A stretch of 64,000 nt of DNA from Zipacnadum sp036504235 (lineage in GTDB: Bacteria; Armatimonadota; Zipacnadia; Zipacnadales; Zipacnadaceae). The stretch spans positions 27,082 to 91,081 of the forward strand of contig DASXVN010000080.1 in the NCBI GenBank assembly GCA_036504235.1, read 5' to 3'. Below the pieces are notes generated by a model. That model was not told where the DNA came from. It saw only the letters and a program-made list of their open reading frames with translations, and ran no database searches. Shown here piece after piece: positions 15,800 to 23,059 of the stretch. Positions within the stretch are counted from its first letter, which is position 1, and the number at the start of each line of letters is the position of its first letter. Both the position numbers and the translations under genes were made by a program.

Positions 15800-17338
15800 A
15801 TGAACAAGCGCTTCGCGCCGCTGGGCCTGTCCTTCCTCCTGCTGCTGCTACTTCTGGCTGGCGCCGCTCAGGCGTCAATCAGCCCCTTCCTCCTCACCAA
15901 GCTGAAGGATTCCGTCGTGCTCATTGACGTCACCCTCACTCTGCCGGACAACAAGGAAGGCGGCGCCCGGGGGAGCGGCTTTCTCATCAGCGCCGACGGT
16001 CAGATCGTCACCAACGCTCACGTTGTCTCGCTGAAGTCCGAGAATGACGACGGCACCGAAGTGACGGCCACGGCCCGGGACATCAAGATCATCTTCCACC
16101 CCGGCACCCCCCAGTCCAAGACCTACACGGCCCAGGTCCTGCGCGAGAACCCCGATCTGGACCTGGCGCTGCTCAAGGTGGACCTCCCTACCCCTTCCTT
16201 CCTCGAGTTCGCCGACTCGGATGCGGCGGAGGAGACCACCACGATCTATGTCTGCGGCCATCCCCTGGGGCTGGATGAGTTCTCCATCCGCAGCGGCAGC
16301 ATCACCGCCCACCGCACCTGGGAGAACCACAAGTACCTCGAGCACGACGCCATGGCCGAGAGCGGCAACAGCGGCGGCCCGGTGGTGGACGGGGACGGCC
16401 GCGTGCTGGGCATCCACAGCCTCACGCTGGGCAAGTCCAACCTGATGAAGTTCGCCATCCCCTCTAATGTGGTCAGCGACTGGCTGAAGACCCCGGAAAG
16501 CCAGGACCCCCAGCCGGTCAAACCCGGGGCCGAACTCAAGGACCTCCTGGACGCGGCCAAGTTGCATTACGCGGAGAAGGACGGCGGGTTCTTCGACCTG
16601 GCCTACGATAACGACATCACCGTGCACGTCCACCACTACAAGGACTTCCTGCGGGTCTACGTCCCGCTGGGCGAGATCGAGGGCGACACCGACGCGGAGA
16701 AGGGCACCAACGCCAAGCTGGCGCTGCGCTTCAACTACACCGACCCGGTGGGCCGCATGAGCATCTGGAGCCACGACGGCAAGCTGGACCTCTACTGGGA
16801 GGCCCAGGTGCCCTTCAGCGTGGCCAGCGGCGACTACCTGCGAGTGCTCGCCGACGCGGCGGCCAGCCAGGCCAAACGCTGGGGGCAGGTCGTGGCCGGC
16901 GAGAAGCCCGGCGACCCCGACAACCTCTATCCCGGCGGAAACGAGGACGCGCAACTGGCCGACCTCAAGGCGAAGCTGGAGGCCTCCGGAATCAAGTTCG
17001 AGGCCAAAGACAAGTTCTTCAAGCTGGCCTATGACAACGACATCATCGTGTTCGTCTCGCTCATCAAGGGCATGGCCTGGACCCACACCTGGGTCGGCGG
17101 CATGCCCGGCGGCAGCAACGCGGGCAAGGGCCAGAAGGCCCTGGAGTTGCTCCAGCGCAACTGGGACGACGAATTCGGCCGCCTGAGCCTGGACAGTGAC
17201 GGCGACGTCATCTGGGAATCCCAGGTGCCCTGCAACCTGTTCACCCCCACCTATCTGGCGATCCTGGCCAACGCCTGCGCCGACCAAGCCGCCAGCTACA
17301 AGAAAGTATATGGCGACATCCCGCTGAACGGCGGCTAG
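15800..17338 (+). CDS. Secreted trypsin-like serine protease (S1C/HtrA-like) with two C-terminal YbjN-like repeats
   Basis: This 512-residue protein has a signal peptide (residues 1-25, SFLLLLLLLAGAAQA) and an HtrA-like catalytic domain with H74 (TNAHVV), D121 (DLALLKV) and S191 (ESGNSGGPVV). There is no PDZ domain. Two diverged repeats follow, at about 240-370 and 390-510. Each contains FF.LAYDND near its start and a GR(M/L)S....DG.....WE(A/S)QVP strand, like YbjN/secretion-chaperone-like folds. The repeats probably bind a substrate or partner. The ATG follows CCGGAGGTG. A strong terminator follows the stop. The protease-YbjN arrangement is unusual; the protease call is firm, the repeat assignment less so. 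Confidence 0.88.
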   Translation: MNKRFAPLGLSFLLLLLLLAGAAQASISPFLLTKLKDSVVLIDVTLTLPDNKEGGARGSGFLISADGQIVTNAHVVSLKSENDDGTEVTATARDIKIIFHPGTPQSKTYTAQVLRENPDLDLALLKVDLPTPSFLEFADSDAAEETTTIYVCGHPLGLDEFSIRSGSITAHRTWENHKYLEHDAMAESGNSGGPVVDGDGRVLGIHSLTLGKSNLMKFAIPSNVVSDWLKTPESQDPQPVKPGAELKDLLDAAKLHYAEKDGGFFDLAYDNDITVHVHHYKDFLRVYVPLGEIEGDTDAEKGTNAKLALRFNYTDPVGRMSIWSHDGKLDLYWEAQVPFSVASGDYLRVLADAAASQAKRWGQVVAGEKPGDPDNLYPGGNEDAQLADLKAKLEASGIKFEAKDKFFKLAYDNDIIVFVSLIKGMAWTHTWVGGMPGGSNAGKGQKALELLQRNWDDEFGRLSLDSDGDVIWESQVPCNLFTPTYLAILANACADQAASYKKVYGDIPLNGG

Positions 17339-17363
17339 GCTGACGGACAAACCCTGACCACCC

Positions 17364-17398
17364 GCGCCGGTTCCTCCTCGAGGAACCGGCGCTTTTTG
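17364..17398 (+). terminator. Rho-independent terminator after the secreted protease gene
   Basis: A perfect 13-bp stem GCGCCGGTTCCTC / GAGGAACCGGCGC with loop CTC is followed by TTTTTG. Confidence 0.9.
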
Positions 17399-17740
17399 CG
17401 TTTCCGCTCCGCCGCGCCCGACGTTGCCCTATCTCTCTCCCGCGAAGCGGGGGAGAGTGGCGCCGCGCGCCGTTCAGCGCGGTGACGAGAGGGGGAGGCC
17501 GTTGGCGCTAACGGCGGGACCCCCTATCCCCCGTCGCTGACGCGCCGGGTACTCTCCCCCGCAAGCGGGAGAGAGATAACGGCTCGTTCCGAGGTCGTTC
17601 GCCGTTTGCTGCTGTTCCCCCCTCTCCTGCCAGGAGAGGGGCCGGGGGTGAGGCCTCCCATTCGCTGCCTGTCAGCTAGCGAGCGGGCGTGTGTGGCTCC
17701 GCTTCGCTCCGCCAAACGCGCCCCTACGGGGAAGATGCAC
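17399..17740. repeat. Intergenic repeat cluster downstream of the protease
   Basis: No gene is seen. The region contains two facing GGGGGAGAGT / ACTCTCCCCCGC segments (about 17450-17570), a module H hairpin (17617-17654), and a reverse-oriented copy of the CCCCTAC-ended module Q (17658-17727). The Q copy contains GCTAGCGAGCGGGCGTGTG and the GCTCCGCTTCGCTCCGCC hairpin. Confidence 0.7.
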
Positions 17741-17778
17741 AAAAACGCGGGGGCGGAACCTTCCGGTCCCGCCCCGCG
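17741..17778 (-). terminator. Rho-independent terminator of the amt operon
   Basis: On the minus strand GCGGGGCGGGACC-GGAA-GGTTCCGCCCCCGC forms a long stem followed by GTTTTTG. It lies about 30 bp after the P-II stop. Confidence 0.85.
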
Positions 17779-17806
17779 CTGCTGCTCTGCTGGATTGTAG
17801 CCGCTA

Positions 17807-18145
17807 CTAGATGGCGTCCGGGCCGCGCTCGCCGGTGCGGATGCGGACTACCTCCTCCAGATTCGACACGAAGATCTTGCCCGCGCCGATCTGGCCGTCG
17901 TTGGCCGCGTCACAGACCGTCTCCACCACCTGCGGCGCGATCCGGTCGTCCACTACCACCTCGACCTTGATCTTGGGCACAAAATCCACCTGCATCGCCG
18001 CCGTCCGGTAGGTCGAGGTCTGCCCCTTCTGCCGGCCGAACCCCTTGACGTCGCTGGCGGTGAGGCCGGTCACGCCGATCTCATGCAGGGCGTCCTTGAC
18101 CGCGTCCAGCTTGTGCGGACGGATGATCGCCTCGATTTTCTTCAT
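17807..18145 (-). CDS. P-II nitrogen regulatory protein
   Basis: This 112-residue P-II protein has MKKIEAIIRPHKLDAVKDAL, T-loop GRQKGQTSTYRTAAMQVDF (about residues 38-55) and the nucleotide-binding C-terminus GDGKIF-like GAGKIFV plus RIRTGERG. P-II trimers sense ATP/ADP and 2-oxoglutarate and gate ammonium transporters. The usual uridylylation tyrosine at position 51 is Met, and position 49 (the phosphoserine site in cyanobacteria) is Ala, so neither classical modification site exists; Tyr46 remains. It is the last gene of an amt-led operon, 28 bp after an outer-membrane-barrel gene, with a GAGGAGGTAG ribosome site. glnB and glnK cannot be separated, but linkage to amt favours the GlnK role. 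Confidence 0.95.
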   Translation of the reverse strand: MKKIEAIIRPHKLDAVKDALHEIGVTGLTASDVKGFGRQKGQTSTYRTAAMQVDFVPKIKVEVVVDDRIAPQVVETVCDAANDGQIGAGKIFVSNLEEVVRIRTGERGPDAI

Positions 18146-18173
18146 GATCTACCTCCTCGGGCTCGCGCCCTGG

Positions 18174-18848
18174 TTAGAAGTTGATGTCGAGCTGCGTCGT
18201 GAAGGTGTCCTTGAGCGCGCTGGAATTATACCAGTCGTAGCCGAAGATGACGCTTACGTTGTCGGCGAAGTTGTACGAGACGCCGGCGTTCAGCGCTCCC
18301 CAGACGTTCTGGCCGCTCTGGTAGTCCACCGCGGCCCACCACTTCTTGCTGAGGTTCCCATCAATGCCGGCCATGAGCATGTTCTCATCGGTCCCCAGAG
18401 CCGCTTTGTTGCCGTGGCAGTAGCCCAGGGTCAGGCGCACCGGCGCGAAGGTCTTGGAACCCAGCAGGTACACCATATTGTAGTCGGTCTTATCCTGCTT
18501 GGTGCCGAAGCCGAAGCCCCCGACGACCAGGGTAGGAACTCCGCCCTTCTCCGCCAGCAGCTTGTACTTGGCGTTGAAGAACAGCGGGTCCGAGAAGCCG
18601 GTGATATAGTCAATCCCCGCCTCGGCTCTCCCGCCGGCGAAGCCGTACTCGGGGCCGAGGTCGTAGGTCGGACTACTGGTCACCCCGGCGTTGTGCGCCA
18701 CCACGTAATTGTCTAGACCCAGATGCCAGGTCTTGTCGGCCTGGATATCCGTCGAGGGAATCCAGATGAGCGTCGAGGGGGTCGCGAAGGCGCCCACCGC
18801 GACTACCAGCGTCAGTACTACTGAGAGACACAGACTGTATTTGGTCAT
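18174..18848 (-). CDS. Putative outer-membrane beta-barrel (porin-like) protein in amt operon
   Basis: This 224-residue protein has a signal peptide (residues 1-23, LSVVLTLVVAVGAFA) and alternating amphipathic strands rich in Gly and aromatic residues (KTWHLGLDNYV, EAGIDYITGF, FFNAKYKLLA, VSYNFADNVSVIFGYDWYN). It ends with aromatic residue F (LDINF), as outer-membrane barrels do. It lies between amt and P-II on one strand (29 and 28 bp gaps), with AGGAGGAATC before the ATG. This suggests outer-membrane entry of ammonium or a small nitrogen compound (inference). Putative porins near amt are known in Proteobacteria, but this sequence is not clearly one of them. Confidence 0.75.
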   Translation of the reverse strand: MTKYSLCLSVVLTLVVAVGAFATPSTLIWIPSTDIQADKTWHLGLDNYVVAHNAGVTSSPTYDLGPEYGFAGGRAEAGIDYITGFSDPLFFNAKYKLLAEKGGVPTLVVGGFGFGTKQDKTDYNMVYLLGSKTFAPVRLTLGYCHGNKAALGTDENMLMAGIDGNLSKKWWAAVDYQSGQNVWGALNAGVSYNFADNVSVIFGYDWYNSSALKDTFTTQLDINF

Positions 18849-18877
18849 GATTTGATTCCTCCTGGGAATTGATGGTA

Positions 18878-20413
18878 CTAGCCTTGGATCACGTAGTCCG
18901 GGTAGGCCTCGACGCCGGTTTCCGGCACGTCCAGACCCGCTAGCTCGTCCTCGGGCTTGCTGCGCATCGGGGTGAGCTTGTTGATGACCTTGAACACCAC
19001 GAAGGCCAGTACCAACGTGTAGACGATACAGGTCAAGACCCCGATGAGCTGGGCGACGAACTGGTCCGAGCCGCCGAAGAACAAGCCGCGCACCCCGTGG
19101 GCGACCCCGTTGAGGCCCTTGCCGTAGGTGCCGTCCGCGAACAGCCCCAGGGCCAGGCAGCCCCACAGACCGTTGGCGCCGTGTACGGCGACCGCGCCGA
19201 CCGGATCGTCGATGTGGAACACGCGCTCCACCAGGATGACTACGGCGCAGACGATGACTCCGGCCACCAGACCGATGACGACCGCGGCCCACGAGGGGAT
19301 GAAGGCGCAGGACGCCGTCACCGCCACCAGCCCGGCCAAAAAGCCGTTGGTGGACATGGGCGCATCGAACTTGCCCGTCAGCTTGTGCATGAACAGCATC
19401 GCCGAGATCGCGCCGGCGCAGGAGGCCAGTGCGGTGTTGACCGCCACGACCGCCAGGCGGAGGTCGCCGCCGGCCAGGGTGCTGCCCGCGTTGAACCCGA
19501 ACCAGCCGAAGGCCAGGATGTACGCCCCCAGCATGGCGATGGGGATATCGTGACCCGGAATCGCGCGCGGCTCCTTGTTCTTACCGAACTTGCCGATCCG
19601 AGGCCCCAGCAAGTAGGCGCCGACCAGGGCGGTGAGTCCCCCGACCGCGTGCACGACACTGGAACCGGCGAAGTCCACGTAGCCGTTGCCGAGAGCGAAG
19701 TTGGTCCCGAGCTTGGCCAGCCAGCCTCCGCCCCAGACCCAGTTGCCGAAGAACGGGTAGATCAGGGCCGCCGCGGCGACGCCGTAGAGGCAGAAGTTAG
19801 CGAACCTCCAGCGCTCGGCCATCGCGCCGGTGGGGATGGTCGCCATAGCGTCCATGAACACGACCTGGAACATGAACAGGGCGAAAACGGCTACATCGTA
19901 GTTCACGCCCCCGAGGGCCCAGCCGGTCGTGCCGAACAGTCCAAAGTCCTTGCCGAACAGCTTGATCGCAAACTCGCCGTTCAGCCCGGCGCCTCCTCCG
20001 AGGGTCGCCAGCGGTCCGGCTCCCCCGAACATCAGGGCGAAACCGAAGAAGTAGAACACGGTGATCCCGATCGCGTAGATGATGAGGTTCATCATCATCG
20101 TATGCACCGCATTTTTGGAGCGCACGAAGCCGGTCTCCAGCATGGCGAAACCAGCCTGCATGAACATGACCAGGAAAGCGGCCATGAGCACCCAAACGTA
20201 GTTGATGGCGATTTTGGCGTGCCCTAGCTCGGCGGCCAGTTCGCCCACTGTGGGCTGGCCGGCGGTGGCCGCGGTGAGATCCGCGGCGGCACCGGTCTTA
20301 TCCCCAGTGGGGTCTCCGGCATACACGGCCTGCGCTACGACGAGCAGCAGCAGGCCGAGGACCAGCAGCAGCAAGACGGTGCGGCGGGTCGGGGGGCGGC
20401 AACAGCTAAACAT
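18878..20413 (-). CDS. amt: Ammonium transporter
   Basis: This 511-residue polytopic protein belongs to the Amt/Rh family. An N-terminal hydrophobic signal (residues 12-32) and an Ala/Gly/Thr linker come before the eleven-helix core. Core signatures are AGFAMLETGFVRSKNAVH near 90, DFAGSSVVHAVGGLTALVGA near 250 (first pore histidine) and VAVHGANGLWG near 410 (second pore histidine). LGAYILAFGWFGFNAGS near 300 is also typical. It takes up ammonium, gated by P-II. It is the first gene of the amt, barrel, P-II operon, divergent from the glycoside hydrolase operon, with an AGGAGGAC ribosome site. Confidence 0.97.
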   Translation of the reverse strand: MFSCCRPPTRRTVLLLLVLGLLLLVVAQAVYAGDPTGDKTGAAADLTAATAGQPTVGELAAELGHAKIAINYVWVLMAAFLVMFMQAGFAMLETGFVRSKNAVHTMMMNLIIYAIGITVFYFFGFALMFGGAGPLATLGGGAGLNGEFAIKLFGKDFGLFGTTGWALGGVNYDVAVFALFMFQVVFMDAMATIPTGAMAERWRFANFCLYGVAAAALIYPFFGNWVWGGGWLAKLGTNFALGNGYVDFAGSSVVHAVGGLTALVGAYLLGPRIGKFGKNKEPRAIPGHDIPIAMLGAYILAFGWFGFNAGSTLAGGDLRLAVVAVNTALASCAGAISAMLFMHKLTGKFDAPMSTNGFLAGLVAVTASCAFIPSWAAVVIGLVAGVIVCAVVILVERVFHIDDPVGAVAVHGANGLWGCLALGLFADGTYGKGLNGVAHGVRGLFFGGSDQFVAQLIGVLTCIVYTLVLAFVVFKVINKLTPMRSKPEDELAGLDVPETGVEAYPDYVIQG

Positions 20414-20460
20414 CAGAATCGTCCTCCTCAGCAGCTAAGAATGGTGAAAAGGGGTGCGGC

Positions 20461-20481
20461 TGCGACAGTGCTACTATCGCA
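20461..20481. promoter_or_regulatory. Inverted repeat in the amt / hydrolase divergent intergenic region
   Basis: TGCGA and TCGCA flank an 11-base centre, 48 bp upstream of the amt start codon and 177 bp upstream of the hydrolase. It could be an operator, but no bound factor is known. No convincing -35/-10 pair was found beside it. Confidence 0.3.
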
Positions 20482-20657
20482 CAGTCGTGTTTCCCCCACT
20501 TTTCCCTTTTCTTTCGCCTATGTTTCGTTGTCCAAAAAGTTTGCGGGAGGCCGAGGTCGAGAAGGTGCTGCGGGGACGGCGGGGGAATGACACTGCAAAT
20601 CTGCTGCTGTTGGGACTCGCTTCGGTCGCCCGCGCGTATGAACAGGAGGTCCTGCGT

Positions 20658-23009
20658 ATGTTGTGCCGCCTAACGCCTCTGGCCGTCGTCTTAACCGTTT
20701 TGCTGGTCGTCCCCGCGTTCGCCACCTCACAGTCCGTCTGGCAGGGAGAGGCGGAGTCGGTGGTGGCGGCCGGGAACATGGCCAACGGAGGGACCCTCGT
20801 GGACGACGCGGCCGCCTCCGGCGGCAAGACCGTATGCATTCCCTTCAAGCCCGGGGCTAAGGGCCACGATCTGGTCTTTGGCACGCCCCGCGTGCAACTC
20901 CAGGGACGCTGCGAGATTACCTTCTGGGTGCGCGGCGAGAACCTGCCGCCCCTCTCCCACGGCATGCGACTCACCCTGGTGGCGCACGACAAGACCACCA
21001 TGCTGTGGGCCTACTGGCGAGAGACCCGCATCTATGGCGACAACCTGAATCCCCAGGGGTATACGGCGCTCACCTTCGACCTGAACATCCCCTTCGGCAA
21101 GACCGATACCTATGCCCCCGAGTTCATCCTGGACTGGGAAGCGCAGAACGACGGCGTCCTGCCGGTCCTGTACCTGGACAAGCTGGAGATCAAGTCCCAG
21201 GTCTACGAAACCCCCGAAATCAGCGAGGTCTGGCCCGACAAGGTCCATTACCTGCCCGGGGCGACCGTAGCCGTGCGCACCACCGTCGTGAATCCCACCG
21301 CGGCCCCCGCCGAGATCACCCTGGTCGGCGAGGAGACGCGGGGCCTGGACGTCAAGCGCGAGGTCTTCCGCCAGACCGCGACCCTCGCGGCCGGCGCAAG
21401 CCAGCAGATCACTCCCACCTACAAGCTCGGGCCGGAGGAATACGGCCGCGAGATTCGCGTCGCCCTGCTGGTCGGGGGCAAAGAAGTCTCCGCGGGCCGC
21501 GAGTACTTCGGCGTCTCCAAGGTCCCCCTGTGGGTCGCCGGCGGCAGCGGCGTGGACCGCTCCTTCAATAACGGCGGCCGCGGCTACTCCTTCTACGTCT
21601 CCCCCGCCTCCGGACAGCAGAGCTGGGCCGACGTGCTCTACTCCAAGAGCCTGCGCCGGACCTACTTCGAGTTCTTCTCCTGGTCGCCCGGCGACATCAC
21701 CGACCAGGCGCCGGAGGAGGACCCCTTCCTCGGCGGCGAGGGCCGCGCGATCTTCCGCAGCAAGCAAACGGTCATCATGCAGAACGGGATGCTCAACTCG
21801 GTGGGCCTGTGGCCGGTCTCCTACGTCAACGGCACCGCCTGGGCCGACTCGGGCTACAAGCTCTTCCAGCAGCACCCGGAATGGTTCCTTTATGACGCCA
21901 ATGGCGAGGTCGCGGGCTACGAGATGGACGGACGCGAGACGTATCGCCGGCGCAACGACATTGACTTTGACGTCAACTCCTATCAGCACATCTTCTTCCA
22001 GGCCGTGCTCAACCACTCGCTCCCCGAGGTCCAGCGCTTCATCGCCGACCAGTACATCCGCTGCGGCAAAGTGATGGGCTTCAGGGGCGTGCGCATGGAC
22101 GTGCGCTACCTGGAGGTCTACCCCGGCGAGCGCGACTTCTACGGTCGCGAGATCGCCAAGACCTATGAGGAAGCCGACAAGATCAGCGCCGCCGCCGTGC
22201 ATAACGTCAAGGCGATGGTCCACAAGGAGATCCCCGACTTCACCTTCGGCTACAACTACGCCTCGCCCGAAGAGACCAAGGACATGCGCCTGACCATGAT
22301 GGAACGCTGTGAGGGCGGCGCGTGGATGCTCGACGAAATCCCCTGCGTCTACCAGGAGAAGACCTCCCCCTTCCACATCTGGAAGGCCTACGCCCGCCGC
22401 ATGACTTCCTGGGGCGATCAGGTCCGCAAGTGGGGCGGCGTCTACAACCCCTACGACTTCCGCCGCGGCGCCAAGTATGACTCCGATCTGATCTACTCGG
22501 CCATGTTCCGCATCATCTGCGGCGGCCACGATTACGGCGGCTGGTTCCTCAACAGCCGCACGCCCGTGCCCGACTATGGCCTGTACACCAACCGCTTCAG
22601 CGAGCTGATCTACAGCACCAAACTCGACTGGATTCCCGAGATCAAGGGCGCCGTTCAGGTCCAGTCGGCCGCGCCGCTCTGGTGGGAGGACATGTGCTAC
22701 TGGAGCCAGTCCAACGAGGGCAAGAAGCAGCTCATCGTGCACCTCGTCAACCCGCCGAAGTCGGCCGAGGTCGAGGAGAATCCCAACGACGACATGAACC
22801 CGCCCGTGCGCGATATCCAGGTCACCTGCGCCCCCGCCGGCGGCCAGGCGGCGACCGCGGCCTACCTGGTCTCCACGGAGCCGCTGGAGCTGACCGGCGC
22901 CAGCGAGGCCAGCGTAATCAAGCTGCCGCTGCGCGACGCCGGCGCCGGCAAGATGGTCGTCACCGTCCCCAGCGTGCTCTTCTGGAAGACCCTGGTCTTC
23001 CAGTTCTAG
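20658..23009 (+). CDS. Secreted putative glycoside hydrolase (TIM-barrel), first of tandem pair
   Basis: This 783-residue protein has a signal peptide (residues 1-22, LAVVLTVLLVVPAFA). Residues 25-180 form a jelly-roll-like carbohydrate-binding domain, 190-290 an Ig-like domain (VVNPTAAPAEITLVGEETRG) and 290-690 a TIM-barrel-like region. SWSPGDITDQAPEEDPFLGG, YVNGTAWADSGYKLF, GFRGVRMDVRYLEVYPGE and YNPYDFRRG suggest a glycosidase; D in VRMDVRY is a candidate catalytic residue. A family number cannot be assigned with confidence (GH66 or clan-D-like folds are possible). It heads a four-gene exported-protein operon, with an ACAGGAGGT ribosome site. It probably degrades an extracellular polysaccharide. 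Confidence 0.7.
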   Translation: MLCRLTPLAVVLTVLLVVPAFATSQSVWQGEAESVVAAGNMANGGTLVDDAAASGGKTVCIPFKPGAKGHDLVFGTPRVQLQGRCEITFWVRGENLPPLSHGMRLTLVAHDKTTMLWAYWRETRIYGDNLNPQGYTALTFDLNIPFGKTDTYAPEFILDWEAQNDGVLPVLYLDKLEIKSQVYETPEISEVWPDKVHYLPGATVAVRTTVVNPTAAPAEITLVGEETRGLDVKREVFRQTATLAAGASQQITPTYKLGPEEYGREIRVALLVGGKEVSAGREYFGVSKVPLWVAGGSGVDRSFNNGGRGYSFYVSPASGQQSWADVLYSKSLRRTYFEFFSWSPGDITDQAPEEDPFLGGEGRAIFRSKQTVIMQNGMLNSVGLWPVSYVNGTAWADSGYKLFQQHPEWFLYDANGEVAGYEMDGRETYRRRNDIDFDVNSYQHIFFQAVLNHSLPEVQRFIADQYIRCGKVMGFRGVRMDVRYLEVYPGERDFYGREIAKTYEEADKISAAAVHNVKAMVHKEIPDFTFGYNYASPEETKDMRLTMMERCEGGAWMLDEIPCVYQEKTSPFHIWKAYARRMTSWGDQVRKWGGVYNPYDFRRGAKYDSDLIYSAMFRIICGGHDYGGWFLNSRTPVPDYGLYTNRFSELIYSTKLDWIPEIKGAVQVQSAAPLWWEDMCYWSQSNEGKKQLIVHLVNPPKSAEVEENPNDDMNPPVRDIQVTCAPAGGQAATAAYLVSTEPLELTGASEASVIKLPLRDAGAGKMVVTVPSVLFWKTLVFQF

Positions 23010-23059
23010 GCAGCGTGACTCGCGACGGCAACTAGCCGCATCAGTAGGAGGCGCTTAAC

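Noticed and set aside
16000..17350. Long minus-strand frame opposite the secreted protease
   Set aside because: The catalytic triad and flanking terminator establish the plus-strand gene; the minus frame is a shadow.
20727..22742. 671-codon open frame opposite the first exported hydrolase
   Set aside because: It has low-complexity Val/Gly/His/Asp composition typical of antisense frames and no start signal. The opposite strand is clearly the conserved gene.
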